A stretch of 64,000 nucleotides of DNA from contig NZ_PVXL01000046.1 in NCBI RefSeq assembly GCF_002995805.1, forward strand, positions 62,001 to 126,000, written 5' to 3'. A program made the position numbers and the translations under genes. Source of the stretch: Neomoorella stamsii. Lineage in GTDB: Bacteria; Bacillota; DSM-521; Neomoorellales; Neomoorellaceae. The first letter of the stretch is position 1; every line of letters starts with the position of its first letter. Positions 17,070-25,255 of the stretch are shown here, one piece after another. The notes beneath the pieces are model-generated. The model was not told the DNA's origin. It did not search any database and saw only the letters and a program-made list of their open reading frames with translations.

Positions 17070-17098
17070 AAAATAAAGGGAGCTATTTAAGCTCCCGG
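17070..17098 (-). terminator. Terminator separating the sigE transcript from sigG
   Basis: On the minus strand GGGAGCT, a 5-base loop and AGCTCCC are followed by TTTATTTT. It sits between repeat R1 copy 1 and the sigG promoter, so SigA-driven sigE transcripts should stop before sigG. Confidence 0.75.
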
Positions 17099-17114
17099 GA
17101 AAAGCAGGGCGGGC

Positions 17115-17405
17115 TCCGGTGGTTCTCGGTTGGTGATGCTGTGTCCCTCGCCGCTCAAAAGTTACGCGCCGATAGAACTACGGCTCGGTTCGGACCGCTG
17201 CTCGCCGCCTGTGGATTGCCAATGAAAAGGCTGCTGGTTCCGCAAGCTATGAACCTTCTATGAGATTACGCTTGTTTCCTCTCAAAAGCACGCTCAAGGC
17301 TTGCCTTAAGCGACGGCAGCGGTAACCTCACCTCGCCTGTTCTTTTGACCTTCGCTCCACTATTCGCGGCTCCGGGACACAGCATCACTACTTCAATAGC
17401 CACCG
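17115..17405. repeat. Structured repeat R1, copy 1 (candidate noncoding RNA), between sigE and sigG
   Basis: A core of about 226 bp (17148-17373) is closed by a perfect 15-bp inverted repeat, GTGATGCTGTGTCCC (17133-17147) and GGGACACAGCATCAC (17374-17388), with further imperfect pairing outside. The core is about 80 percent alike to 34406-34629 by eye, including a 25-bp exact block (17179-17203 region). An inner pair ACCGCTGC (17194-17201) / GCAGCGGT (17316-17323) is kept in both copies. No ORF. It would be transcribed in the 3' region of the spoIIGA-sigE transcript. Confidence 0.75.
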
Positions 17406-17457
17406 AGACTGTTGGCTTCGCACAGTATCTTTGCGCCTCGAACCCAGATCAATTATC

Positions 17458-18186
17458 TTATTCCATCCGGGCGATCTCTTTACGCAAGCGTTTGATAATC
17501 CGTTTTTCCAGGCGGGAAATGTAGGACTGGGAGATGCCCAGGATGTCGGCTACCTCCTTCTGGGTTTTTTCCACGCCGTCCAGGAGGCCAAAACGAAATT
17601 CCATGATCTTGCGCTCCCGGGCCGAGAGCTTCCGCATGGCCATCTGCAGGAGCTTGCGGTCGACCTCTTCTTCAATGGATTTATAAATAATATCATTATC
17701 AGTGCCCAGGACATCGGAAAGCAAAAGCTCATTGCCGTCCCAGTCAATGTTTAACGGCTCGTCAAAGGAAACCTCGGCCCGCGTCTTATTATTGCGCCGC
17801 AGGTGCATTAAAATTTCATTTTCAATACAGCGGGAAGCATAGGTGGCCAGCTTGATGCGCTTCTTGGGGTCAAAGGTATTGACGGCTTTAATGAGGCCGA
17901 TGGTACCAATGGAGACCAGGTCTTCAATCCCCACGCCGGTATTTTCAAATTTGCGGGCAATGTAGACTACCAGGCGCAGGTTGCGCTCAATAAGTACGGT
18001 TTTTACACCGGCGTCGCCGTCCTCCAGGCGCAGGAGAAGGCTCATCTCTTCATCGCTGGAAAGGGGGGGCGGCAGGGCTTCACTGCTGCCGACATAAAAA
18101 ACTTCGCCCAGCCATTTCAACCTTACTACCAGGCGGCCATAAAACTCCTGGATTTTTAATTTCGCCAATATAAATAGCTGCTGCAT
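17458..18186 (-). CDS. sigE: RNA polymerase sigma-E, mother-cell sigma factor (pro-form)
   Basis: 242 residues including an N-terminal pro-sequence of about 25-30 residues ([20 protein letters not shown]...), hydrophobic/amphipathic as expected for the membrane-tethered pro-SigE. Region 2 is [41 protein letters not shown] and region 4 is [41 protein letters not shown]. It is released by SpoIIGA after the SpoIIR signal and starts the mother-cell programme. ATG at 18186, 12 bp after spoIIGA, same operon. Confidence 0.97.
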   Translation of the reverse strand: MQQLFILAKLKIQEFYGRLVVRLKWLGEVFYVGSSEALPPPLSSDEEMSLLLRLEDGDAGVKTVLIERNLRLVVYIARKFENTGVGIEDLVSIGTIGLIKAVNTFDPKKRIKLATYASRCIENEILMHLRRNNKTRAEVSFDEPLNIDWDGNELLLSDVLGTDNDIIYKSIEEEVDRKLLQMAMRKLSARERKIMEFRFGLLDGVEKTQKEVADILGISQSYISRLEKRIIKRLRKEIARME

Positions 18187-18198
18187 GAGCTCTTCCCC

Positions 18199-19113
18199 CT
18201 AGAGGCCCATACTAAGTTGCAGCAAATCCGGGTGTAATAACGCGCGGTAATTGCCCTCCGGCGACAGCCGCTCCCGGTACAGGCCCACAATAACATCTTT
18301 TATCTTGATCATGCGTTCATTTGTAATGACGATTACTTCATCTGGTCTAAGGCCCAGCAACATACCCTGGCTCTGGCCCAGGGAATGGTATGGTAACAGG
18401 CGTAGCCTTGTCACCCAGGGTGAACTGGCCAGGGACTTTACCAGGCTTTCCAGGTCGGGCTCCTCCTGGCTGCTGTAGTGTTTAATAATCTCTTCCGGGA
18501 GGAGGCCCTTCAGGGCACTGTATTCTACAATAATTACCGGCCGCTGGGTAAGGGGGTCCCGCAGGCTGTTACCAGTATCAACCAGGGCCTTTAAAGCCCG
18601 CTGCCGGCCGGCAAAGGTTATGATCACCGGCAAACGCAGCACCTGCTGCCAGAAGTTTTTTTTAAGCCAGCCTGTCCCGAGAACGGCCAGCATCCCGGCA
18701 GCCGCCACGGCCACCAGCAGCCACGTGTAACGGATATTATGGACCAGGACCAGCGTTCCCCCTATGACCGGTGTTGCCGCCTCCCCGCTGGCCAGGTAAA
18801 TAGCCCCCAGCATCGCCCCACCCATGGCAAAGGCCGCCAGGTAAAAATAAACCAGGGCCTGGAGAAACCGCTGCCCGTTTAAGGGGAAAAAGGCTACCAG
18901 GACCATAATTACGGAAAATAAAATCTTGACAAGCAGGACCTGCTCCCATTCACCACCGGGAAACAGGATGGCCAGGGAATAAACTGCTCCTACCGCTGCC
19001 CCGGCCAGCAGCCGCCAGCCGGTAGTTGCCAGCTGTCCCAGCCTGGCCGTCGTCCAGAGGATGAGGTAATCCATAACCAGGTTAATGGCCAGCAGGACAT
19101 CTAAATAAACCAC
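18199..19113 (-). CDS. spoIIGA: SpoIIGA, membrane aspartic protease for pro-SigE
   Basis: 304 residues. Five hydrophobic segments fill residues 1-150. The cytosolic half carries the aspartyl-protease motif VDTGNSLRDPLTQRPVIIVE (about residue 185), whose Asp is catalytic in the family. The GTG start at 19113 follows a GGGAGG site. It cleaves pro-SigE at the sporulation septum. Upstream is a promoter with Spo0A-type geometry (19196-19228); the ftsZ terminator separates it from ftsZ. Confidence 0.96.
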   Translation of the reverse strand: MVYLDVLLAINLVMDYLILWTTARLGQLATTGWRLLAGAAVGAVYSLAILFPGGEWEQVLLVKILFSVIMVLVAFFPLNGQRFLQALVYFYLAAFAMGGAMLGAIYLASGEAATPVIGGTLVLVHNIRYTWLLVAVAAAGMLAVLGTGWLKKNFWQQVLRLPVIITFAGRQRALKALVDTGNSLRDPLTQRPVIIVEYSALKGLLPEEIIKHYSSQEEPDLESLVKSLASSPWVTRLRLLPYHSLGQSQGMLLGLRPDEVIVITNERMIKIKDVIVGLYRERLSPEGNYRALLHPDLLQLSMGL

Positions 19114-19195
19114 AGATAGACCAGCCTCCCTTCCCCGGAGGTTACACTAATTATTACCATGATATGAGCATTATGGCAGTTTCATAACCATATTT

Positions 19196-19228
19196 ATTAT
19201 ATAACGCTGTTATGGGAAATTTTGTCAA
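19196..19228 (-). promoter_or_regulatory. spoIIG promoter with 21-bp spacer and overlapping 0A-like box
   Basis: On the minus strand a perfect TTGACA (19223-19228) and perfect TATAAT (19196-19201) are separated by 21 bp, too long for ordinary SigA activity. The B. subtilis spoIIG promoter has the same feature (22 bp) and depends on Spo0A~P. On the plus strand TGTCAAA (19223-19229) is one mismatch from the 0A box TGTCGAA and overlaps the -35. Confidence 0.7.
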
Positions 19229-19239
19229 ATGGTGGACAG

Positions 19240-19270
19240 AAAAAAACCTGTTACCAGGGTAACAGGTTTA
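19240..19270 (-). terminator. Rho-independent terminator after ftsZ
   Basis: A 12-bp perfect stem AAACCTGTTACC / GGTAACAGGTTT (19244-19255 with 19258-19269) is followed on the minus strand by TTTTTTCTG. It ends the dcw transcript before the spoIIG promoter. The rest of the ftsZ-spoIIGA gap holds an R2-like repeat and nothing else recognised. Confidence 0.9.
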
Positions 19271-19352
19271 AGCAACAGTACCACGCCACATGGGATGGAA
19301 AATTATGTCCTAACGGAAGGAGTAGTTTGCTGGAGAATGAAAAATGGTAAAA

Positions 19353-19410
19353 GGCTGGCTTCATTTGTAGCGAGCGACTTCAACCGGGGGGTTAAGCGGC
19401 CTTAGCGAAA
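19353..19410 (+). repeat. R2 repeat, diverged copy C
   Basis: GCTGGCTTCATTTGTAGCGA followed by GCGACTTC and GGTTAAGCGGCC resembles the first half of copy A. It lies directly downstream of the ftsZ stop codon. Similarity is partial, so this is the least certain copy together with the start of copy D. Confidence 0.4.
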
Positions 19411-19413
19411 GTA

Positions 19414-20475
19414 TTACCTTCGCCGCAGGAAGGCCGGTATGTCCAGGTCGTCAATATTAAAGGGCTTAATGTTCATATCAACATCACGGGCTGCCGCTGC
19501 CTCTTTCTGGGCTGCTGGCACGGCTTCAAAACCGGTAGCAATGACGGTAACGCGGATTTCATCCTTCAAGCTTTCATCAATGACGGCGCCAAAAATTATG
19601 TTCGCTTCCGGGTCGGCCGCCGCGGACACGATTTCAGCCGCCTCATTAACTTCCAGCAGGCCCAGGTTGGTGCCACCGGTAATGTTTAGCAGCACACCGC
19701 GGGCCCCTTCAATGGAGGTTTCCAGCAGTGGACTGGAAATGGCCATCCTGGCTGCTTCCGCGGCCCTTTTTTCGCCGGTAGCCCTGCCTATACCCATCAG
19801 GGCCGAACCTGCATCGGACATAATGGTCTTGACATCGGCAAAATCCAGGTTGATCAATCCAGGCACAGCAATCAGGTCGGAAATGCCCTGGACGCCCTGG
19901 CGCAAAACATCATCCGCAATGCGGAAGGCCTCTAGGATAGAGGTCTGCTTGTCGGCTACCTGCAGTAACCGGTCGTTGGGGATAATAATCAGGGTGTCAA
20001 CCTTTGTCTTTAACTCGGCTATACCAGCTTCGGCCTGGCTGGCCCGTTTCCGGCCTTCAAAGCTAAAGGGACGGGTGACAACACCAACAGTCAGGGCCCC
20101 GGCCTCCTTGGCGATCTGGGCCACCACCGGCGCTGCACCGGTACCCGTACCGCCCCCCATGCCGGCAGTGACAAAAACCATATCGGCCCCCTGCAGGCGC
20201 TGGGCCAGCTCTTCCCGGCTTTCTTCCGCTGCCTTTTTACCAATTTCCGGATTAGCCCCCGCCCCCAGGCCTTTGGTCAACTTGGCCCCAATCTGGATCT
20301 TTTGTTCTGCCTGGCAAAGGCGCAGGGCCTGGGCATCCGTATTAACGCTGATAAATTCTACTCCCCGCAGGCCGGCAGCAATCATCCGGTTAACGGCGTT
20401 ATTGCCGCCTCCACCTACTCCCACCACCTTAATGGCAGCAAATTGATTGAGATCGCCATCCTCAAATTCCAGCAC
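19414..20475 (-). CDS. ftsZ: Cell division GTPase FtsZ
   Basis: 353 residues from a GTG at 20475, chosen because AAAGGAGG lies 8 bp upstream and the protein then begins [24 protein letters not shown] like other FtsZs; the upstream GTG at 20496 would place that site inside the gene. The tubulin signature [15 protein letters not shown] is at about residue 100, and the C-terminal conserved peptide [12 protein letters not shown] is at the end, for FtsA/SepF binding. FtsZ polymerises into the division ring. It is the last gene of the dcw run and is followed by a terminator. Confidence 0.98.
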   Translation of the reverse strand: MLEFEDGDLNQFAAIKVVGVGGGGNNAVNRMIAAGLRGVEFISVNTDAQALRLCQAEQKIQIGAKLTKGLGAGANPEIGKKAAEESREELAQRLQGADMVFVTAGMGGGTGTGAAPVVAQIAKEAGALTVGVVTRPFSFEGRKRASQAEAGIAELKTKVDTLIIIPNDRLLQVADKQTSILEAFRIADDVLRQGVQGISDLIAVPGLINLDFADVKTIMSDAGSALMGIGRATGEKRAAEAARMAISSPLLETSIEGARGVLLNITGGTNLGLLEVNEAAEIVSAAADPEANIIFGAVIDESLKDEIRVTVIATGFEAVPAAQKEAAAARDVDMNIKPFNIDDLDIPAFLRRR

Positions 20476-20527
20476 CCGGAACTCCTCCTTTGACACGAAA
20501 TCGCCCTGATGAGTTTCATGCTTTTAT

Positions 20528-21760
20528 TTAAAAAAGTTCCCGCCACCAGTTTTTTAGCCGTGCCCAGAAGTTTTCCCAGATGGCTTCGCGGCCGGCGGCA
20601 GCCTGGGTATGAGCCAGGCGACCAGCGCCATAATTCACCAAGCCCACCGCGGTGGCATAAGCCGGAGAAGCCACCATATCGGCCAGCCCGCCGCTATTCT
20701 CAGGCCAGCCAAGGCGGACCGGCATGGCCAGGGCCTCGCCTGCCAGCTGGGTTATCCCCTCTAGTAATGCGCCGCCACCTGTCAAGACCACCCCTCCCGG
20801 TAAAAGGCCCTGGAAATGGGAGCCGTTAATCTCCCGGCGGACAAGGGTAAAAATCTCCTCTACCCGGGGCTCGATAATGGCCGCCAGCATCTTTTTGGGT
20901 ACCCGCTTCTTCTCCTTGCCCCCTACCGCCGGCACCTCTATAAATTCATTTTCAGCTACCAGCTCCGCCAGGACACAACCATGTTCCTTTTTAATGGCCT
21001 CGGCCTGGGTGAGGGGGGTACGTAAACCTACCGCCAGATCACTGGTTATATGCTCGCTGCCTATGGGCAGGACGGCGGCAAACCACAGGCACCCCTGGGA
21101 GATCACGGCGATCTCCGTCGTGCCCCCGCCGATATCGACCACCACGGTACCCAGTTCCTTTTCTGCCTGCTGGAGTACCGCCTCGGCCGAAGCCAGGGGA
21201 TTTAATACCAGTTCCTCAATTGCCAGGCCGGCCCGCTGCACGCTTTTCAGGGTATTCTGGACGGCGGCCCCGGCAGCGGTGACAATCTGAGTTTCCACTT
21301 CCAGGCGCGAACCACTCATGCCGATAGGGTCCATAATGCCGTCATAGCCATCGACAATATACTGGCGCGGCAGGACGTGGATGATCCGCCTGTCGGCCGG
21401 CAGGGGTATTACCCGGGCTGCCTGGAGGACCCGCTCCACATCCTCGGGCCCGACTTCACCGTCTTCGCCGGTAACGGCTACTACCCCGCGATTGTTAATG
21501 GAGCCGATATGGGGACCTGTCAGGCCAACAAAGGCCGAAGAAATACGGCAACCGCTCATGCGCTCGGCCTGTTCCACCGCTTTTTCAATGGCCCGGGCTG
21601 TATTTTCAATATCGACAATTATACCTTTACGCAGGCCTCCGGACGGTGTTTCCCCCAGGCCAATGATATTCAGGCGGCCCTGTAGCGTGACTTCCGCCAC
21701 TACTGCAACCACCTTGGTGGTGCCTATATCGAGACCGACCACCACGTTATCCTTGGGCAA
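20528..21760 (-). CDS. ftsA: Cell division protein FtsA
   Basis: 410 residues from a TTG at 21760 with GGAGGTG upstream. Actin-fold phosphate loops are visible (VGLDIGTTKVVAVVAE; VVDIGGGTTEIAVI; VVLTGGGALLEGI), with the 1C (SHS2-like) insertion around residues 85-165. The C-terminal amphipathic helix (WARLKNWWRELF) is the membrane tether. FtsA anchors FtsZ. A low-confidence SigH-like promoter lies at 21802-21830, reminiscent of the SigH-dependent ftsAZ promoter in Bacillus. Confidence 0.96.
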   Translation of the reverse strand: MPKDNVVVGLDIGTTKVVAVVAEVTLQGRLNIIGLGETPSGGLRKGIIVDIENTARAIEKAVEQAERMSGCRISSAFVGLTGPHIGSINNRGVVAVTGEDGEVGPEDVERVLQAARVIPLPADRRIIHVLPRQYIVDGYDGIMDPIGMSGSRLEVETQIVTAAGAAVQNTLKSVQRAGLAIEELVLNPLASAEAVLQQAEKELGTVVVDIGGGTTEIAVISQGCLWFAAVLPIGSEHITSDLAVGLRTPLTQAEAIKKEHGCVLAELVAENEFIEVPAVGGKEKKRVPKKMLAAIIEPRVEEIFTLVRREINGSHFQGLLPGGVVLTGGGALLEGITQLAGEALAMPVRLGWPENSGGLADMVASPAYATAVGLVNYGAGRLAHTQAAAGREAIWENFWARLKNWWRELF

Positions 21761-21801
21761 ACTCTGGCACCTCCAGGCTCCCCGGCCTTCTTTAAGAAGG
21801 A

Positions 21802-21830
21802 GAATTCAACATAACTTTCGCTTTCCCTTT
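21802..21830 (-). promoter_or_regulatory. Weak SigH-like promoter candidate for ftsAZ
   Basis: On the minus strand AAAGGGAAA (21822-21830), an 11-bp spacer and GTTGAATTC (21802-21810): two mismatches to RNAGGAWWW-N11-RNNGAATWW. A perfect 15-bp palindrome CCTTCTTTAAGAAGG (21787-21801) lies immediately downstream. Bacillus ftsAZ has a SigH promoter in the same place, which is why it is listed. Confidence 0.3.
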
Positions 21831-21848
21831 TTTTGCAAATAGATTTTC

Positions 21849-22190
21849 TTATCTTTTTAGCAGATGGCGCCGGATGATAGCAAGGTTCTGGAATAAACGC
21901 ACGCCAAAGACCAGGACGGCCGCCAGATATAACTCAACCCCCAGCTGGTCACCTATATAGGCTAAAAAGGCTGCCAGCAAAGTATTGGAAAAAAAGCCCG
22001 TCAGGAAAATGGCATTATCAAAGTTTTCCTCCATGCTGGCCCTCAAGCCCCCAAAAACGGAATCCAGGGCCGCCAGGACGGCTACCGACATATACTTGCT
22101 ATAGACAACCGGTATCTTTACGGGCAGCAGGAGGCCAATCAATACTCCTAAGATAAGGCCGATTAAGGGTATCCACATATTTTTCTTCAT
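21849..22190 (-). CDS. sbp: Small basic protein Sbp (DUF1290)
   Basis: 113 residues with three hydrophobic segments. The conserved core is LIGLLLPVKIPVVYSKYMSVAVLAALDSVFGG RASMEENFDN (interrupted by LR), ending in GVRLFQNLAIIRRHLLKR, the Sbp/DUF1290 pattern. It is found between divIB and ftsA/ftsZ in many Firmicutes; the function is unknown. Its ATG overlaps the divIB stop by 4 bp, so translation is coupled. Confidence 0.88.
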   Translation of the reverse strand: MKKNMWIPLIGLILGVLIGLLLPVKIPVVYSKYMSVAVLAALDSVFGGLRASMEENFDNAIFLTGFFSNTLLAAFLAYIGDQLGVELYLAAVLVFGVRLFQNLAIIRRHLLKR

Positions 22191-22957
22191 CCCTTCTTCC
22201 CCTGTTTTTCAGGCTGGTTAAATTTTACTACCGGCGGTCCCGCAAAGCTAACATCAATATAATCAATAGCCTCCCTGCCGGCAAGGCCCTGGAGGGCTTC
22301 ATGCAACCTGTTTAGCTTTTCCGCCACCTGTTGCCCGTCGCCAAACTTCACCAGGATATTGCCCGCCCAGATTAGCTGGAGGTTAACAGGGGAAGAGGCT
22401 ATTATTTCCTGGAGCTGGTTTAAATCTCCAGGGGGCACCTGCCGGACCACTGCCAGGGCAGCCTGCAGGCCGGCATGGTTAATCTCCCTGCCAGGACCGG
22501 TGTTCTCCAGCTTGCCCAGGCCGGAAATGAGGGGCAACTTTAAGTGGCCTATACGCGGTATCCTTTCCATGACCACACCACCCCCATCGACCAGTAAAAA
22601 ACTCCCATCCTGCACCAGGATAGCCACCGGGGTCCTTTCCTCGATCTGAATGGCCAGGGTGCGGGGCCAGCGACGACTTACCCTGGCCTTAGCTACCAGG
22701 GGATGGGTGGCCAGGCGTTTGGCTATCGCGGCAGTATCCACCTGCCAGAGGTTAATGCCCCTGGCAACGCCAATTAAATTTTCTAGTTCAGCCGTTGGGA
22801 TATGCTCGTTCCCGGTAATCTCTATGTTTTCCAGGCTAAAGAAACCAGAATGGATAAAATAAAATAAGGCCGCTACCGTTAACAAGAAAAACAATAATCG
22901 CCGCATCCGCTGCCGGCGCCGCCGGTAAACCCGGGGTGAATGGGCCTGGACAACCAT
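22187..22957 (-). CDS. ftsQ: Cell division protein DivIB/FtsQ
   Basis: 256 residues. A basic cytoplasmic tail (YRRRRQRMRR), one membrane segment (about 20-38), then a POTRA domain (FFSLENIEITGNEHIPTAELENLIGVARGINLW) and the FtsQ beta domain. It joins FtsL and FtsB/DivIC in the divisome outside the membrane. The ATG at 22957 has GAGGTGGG. It lies between murA and sbp. Confidence 0.92.
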   Translation of the reverse strand: MVVQAHSPRVYRRRRQRMRRLLFFLLTVAALFYFIHSGFFSLENIEITGNEHIPTAELENLIGVARGINLWQVDTAAIAKRLATHPLVAKARVSRRWPRTLAIQIEERTPVAILVQDGSFLLVDGGGVVMERIPRIGHLKLPLISGLGKLENTGPGREINHAGLQAALAVVRQVPPGDLNQLQEIIASSPVNLQLIWAGNILVKFGDGQQVAEKLNRLHEALQGLAGREAIDYIDVSFAGPPVVKFNQPEKQGKKG

Positions 22958-23010
22958 CTACCCACCTCATTTACTGCCATTATACCAGAAAATGCAGGCC
23001 TGTCCAGTAA

Positions 23011-23046
23011 TGGGAGGTGACATCTCACTTCTCACCTCTCATCTAG
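23011..23046 (-). repeat. Heptad-type repeat, copy 3 (forms the murA stop)
   Basis: Read on the minus strand it is GATGAGAGGTGAGAAGTGAG followed by ATGTCACC. The murA C-terminal codons for Asp-Glu-Arg and its TGA stop lie inside the repeat, so repeat arrival or growth has probably reshaped the murA end. Confidence 0.6.
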
Positions 23047-24288
23047 CCGCCGGATATCCGCTCCAAGGCTCCTGAGGCGGGCTTCCAGTTGTTCATAGCC
23101 CCGGTCCAGGTGGTAAACGCCTTCCACCCTGGTTTGCCCTTCGGCCATGAGACCGGCAATTACCAGGGCTGCCCCGGCCCGCAGGTCGGAAGCTTCCACT
23201 AAGCTGCCGCTTAAGCCCGGGACGCCATTGATGACTGCCACCCGCCCTTCAATTTTAATATCGGCTCCCAGGCGCCGTAATTCAGCGGCATGTTTGAAAC
23301 GATTTTCAAAGATACTCTCCACCAGGACGCTGGTCCCCTCGGCCACCGTCATCAGGGCCATGAGCTGGGGCTGCATATCAGTGGGAAAACCCGGGTAAGG
23401 TAAAGTCTTGCAGTCGATGGCTTTTAAACGTGCCGGCCCCTGGAGGCGAATGCCGTCTCTTTTAACCGTAATTCTCGCACCCATCTCCGTTAACTTGGCC
23501 AGGACGGCCAGGAGGTGTTCCGCCTGGCAATCCTTTATAAAAACATCGCCACCGGTTCCGGCTGCTGCCGCCAGGAAGGTGCCGGCTTCAATCCGGTCCG
23601 GGATAATCTGATAGTCTGCCTGTTTAAGTTCCTTAACTCCTTCAATGCGGATGGTATCCTGGCCGGCGCCTTGAATCCGGGCTCCCAGGCTATTAAGGAA
23701 ATTCTGCAGGTCGACGATTTCCGGCTCCCGGGCGGCATTGTGGAGGATGGTAACCCCCCCAGCCAGGACGGCGGCCATCATCAGGTTTTCCGTCGCCCCG
23801 ACGCTGGGGAAGTCCAGGTAGATGGTAGTTCCCTGGAGGCCGGTCGTCCTGGCCTCAATATAGCCCTGTTTTTCCGTTACTTCGGCGCCCATGGCCGTAA
23901 AACCTTTCAGGTGCAGGTCCATGGGCCGGGAGCCGATGGCACAACCACCGGGATAGGGAACCCGGAAGTAGTGGTAGCGCCCCAGGAGGGGCCCCATGAC
24001 CAGGTTGGAAGCCCTGAGTTGCCGCATCAATTCTCCCGGTACTTCGGGCAACGTTACCGTTGCCGGGCTCACATGCAGGGTAGTATTACTCCGTTCTATC
24101 TTTAATCCCAGGGAGCGAATGACAGCCGCCATCACGGTAACATCCTGCAGCCTGGGTACCCGCCTCAAAGTGCATTCGCCTGTTGCCAGGAGCATGGCCG
24201 CCATAATGGGTAAAGCCGCATTCTTGGCCCCGTTGACGGCCACCGACCCTTCCAGGCGTCGCCCCCCGTTGATGACCAGACACTCCAA
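23032..24288 (-). CDS. murA: UDP-N-acetylglucosamine 1-carboxyvinyltransferase
   Basis: 418 residues, normal length. The active-site cysteine is in YPGGCAIGSRPMDLHL (about residue 117), with the GAKNAALPIMAA motif at the N-terminus. It transfers enolpyruvyl from PEP to UDP-GlcNAc, the first committed step of peptidoglycan synthesis, and is the fosfomycin target. TTG start at 24288 with GGGGGATAGG upstream. The last residues are encoded by a heptad-type repeat. Position between murB and divIB is typical of clostridial dcw clusters. Confidence 0.97.
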   Translation of the reverse strand: MECLVINGGRRLEGSVAVNGAKNAALPIMAAMLLATGECTLRRVPRLQDVTVMAAVIRSLGLKIERSNTTLHVSPATVTLPEVPGELMRQLRASNLVMGPLLGRYHYFRVPYPGGCAIGSRPMDLHLKGFTAMGAEVTEKQGYIEARTTGLQGTTIYLDFPSVGATENLMMAAVLAGGVTILHNAAREPEIVDLQNFLNSLGARIQGAGQDTIRIEGVKELKQADYQIIPDRIEAGTFLAAAAGTGGDVFIKDCQAEHLLAVLAKLTEMGARITVKRDGIRLQGPARLKAIDCKTLPYPGFPTDMQPQLMALMTVAEGTSVLVESIFENRFKHAAELRRLGADIKIEGRVAVINGVPGLSGSLVEASDLRAGAALVIAGLMAEGQTRVEGVYHLDRGYEQLEARLRSLGADIRRLDER

Positions 24289-24346
24289 GGCCTATCCCCC
24301 CAAAAATACGGCTCACGGCGGTTCGCCACCAGGGTAGCCATTCAAG

Positions 24347-25255
24347 TTATTGGCTATCACCCCAAATTTCCACTTCCAGTTCCAGGTTGATCCCGAAAGC
24401 CCTGGCTACTGCCTCCTGGATCCTGGCTATGAGTTCCAGGACATCGGCAGCCGTAGCCCGGCCCAGGTTTATGATAAAGTTAGCGTGTTTGGTCGACACT
24501 TGCGCCTGGCCGGCCTGCCACCCCTTGGCCCCCACCTCTTCAATCAGTTGACCCGCATAATAGCCCGCCGGGTTTTTAAAGACGCTGCCGGCATTGGGCC
24601 ATTCCAGGGGCTGCCTGGCCTGCCGTCCCTCAAGATTTTTTCGCACCCTCTCCTGGATAACCAGGGGATCACTGGCAGTCATTGCTAAATCGACAGCCAC
24701 AACCGTTCCCTCTTGGCGTAAGGAACTGTAGCGGTAGCTAAAGGTTATATCCCGGCGCTCCAGGTAATACCGGCTACCGTCAGGGGCAATTACCTCCACA
24801 CCACGGACAATATCTCCCAGGCAACCCTCCGGGGTACCGGCATTCATCACCACAGCCCCGCCAATGGTAGCCGGGATGCCGGCAGCAAACTCCAGGCCCC
24901 CCAGGCCGGCTCGGCCGGCTACATCCAGCACCCTGGCAATAAAGGCGCCAGCGCAAGCCCTTATGACCCGGCCCTGGACCAGAACCTGGCGCCAGGCTTT
25001 GGTCTGGACCACCAGGCCGCGGACACCACCATCACCAACTAAAAGATTGGAGCCGTTACCCATAATATGCAGGGGTAAACCCTTTTGCCTCGCGAAACCC
25101 AGGCAAAAATCAATTTCTTCTCCGGTTGCGGGCCGGGCGAGCAAATCGGCCGGCCCGCCTATGCGCCAGGTCGTGTGGCGGGCCAGGGGTTCGTTGATCA
25201 ATACTTCCCCCTGTAAACCCTGCTGTAGTTCTCGCGCCAGGGTCGCTAAATGCAT
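24347..25255 (-). CDS. murB: UDP-N-acetylenolpyruvoylglucosamine reductase
   Basis: 302 residues, type II MurB (no long insertion). FAD-binding motifs include [32 protein letters not shown] and [15 protein letters not shown]. The proton-donor region is [27 protein letters not shown]. It reduces UDP-GlcNAc-enolpyruvate to UDP-MurNAc with NADPH. The ATG at 25255 overlaps the end of murC by 10 bp. Confidence 0.97.
   Translation of the reverse strand: MHLATLARELQQGLQGEVLINEPLARHTTWRIGGPADLLARPATGEEIDFCLGFARQKGLPLHIMGNGSNLLVGDGGVRGLVVQTKAWRQVLVQGRVIRACAGAFIARVLDVAGRAGLGGLEFAAGIPATIGGAVVMNAGTPEGCLGDIVRGVEVIAPDGSRYYLERRDITFSYRYSSLRQEGTVVAVDLAMTASDPLVIQERVRKNLEGRQARQPLEWPNAGSVFKNPAGYYAGQLIEEVGAKGWQAGQAQVSTKHANFIINLGRATAADVLELIARIQEAVARAFGINLELEVEIWGDSQ

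Noticed and set aside
17115-17405. Repeat R1 as a miniature transposon with terminal inverted repeats
   Set aside because: The terminal repeats differ between the two copies while still pairing, and no direct target duplication is seen, so a structured RNA explains it better. Not fully excluded.
17115-17405. Repeat R1 as OLE RNA or another large known RNA
   Set aside because: OLE RNA is about 600 nt and linked to its membrane-protein gene; size and context do not fit. No RNase P, tmRNA or 6S motif was recognised.
19439-20446. Long plus-strand open frame opposite ftsZ (335 codons)
   Set aside because: A shadow of ftsZ caused by GC-rich codon bias, with no ribosome site and no family resemblance; other long antisense frames (for example opposite ileS, murA, spoVD) were rejected for the same reason.
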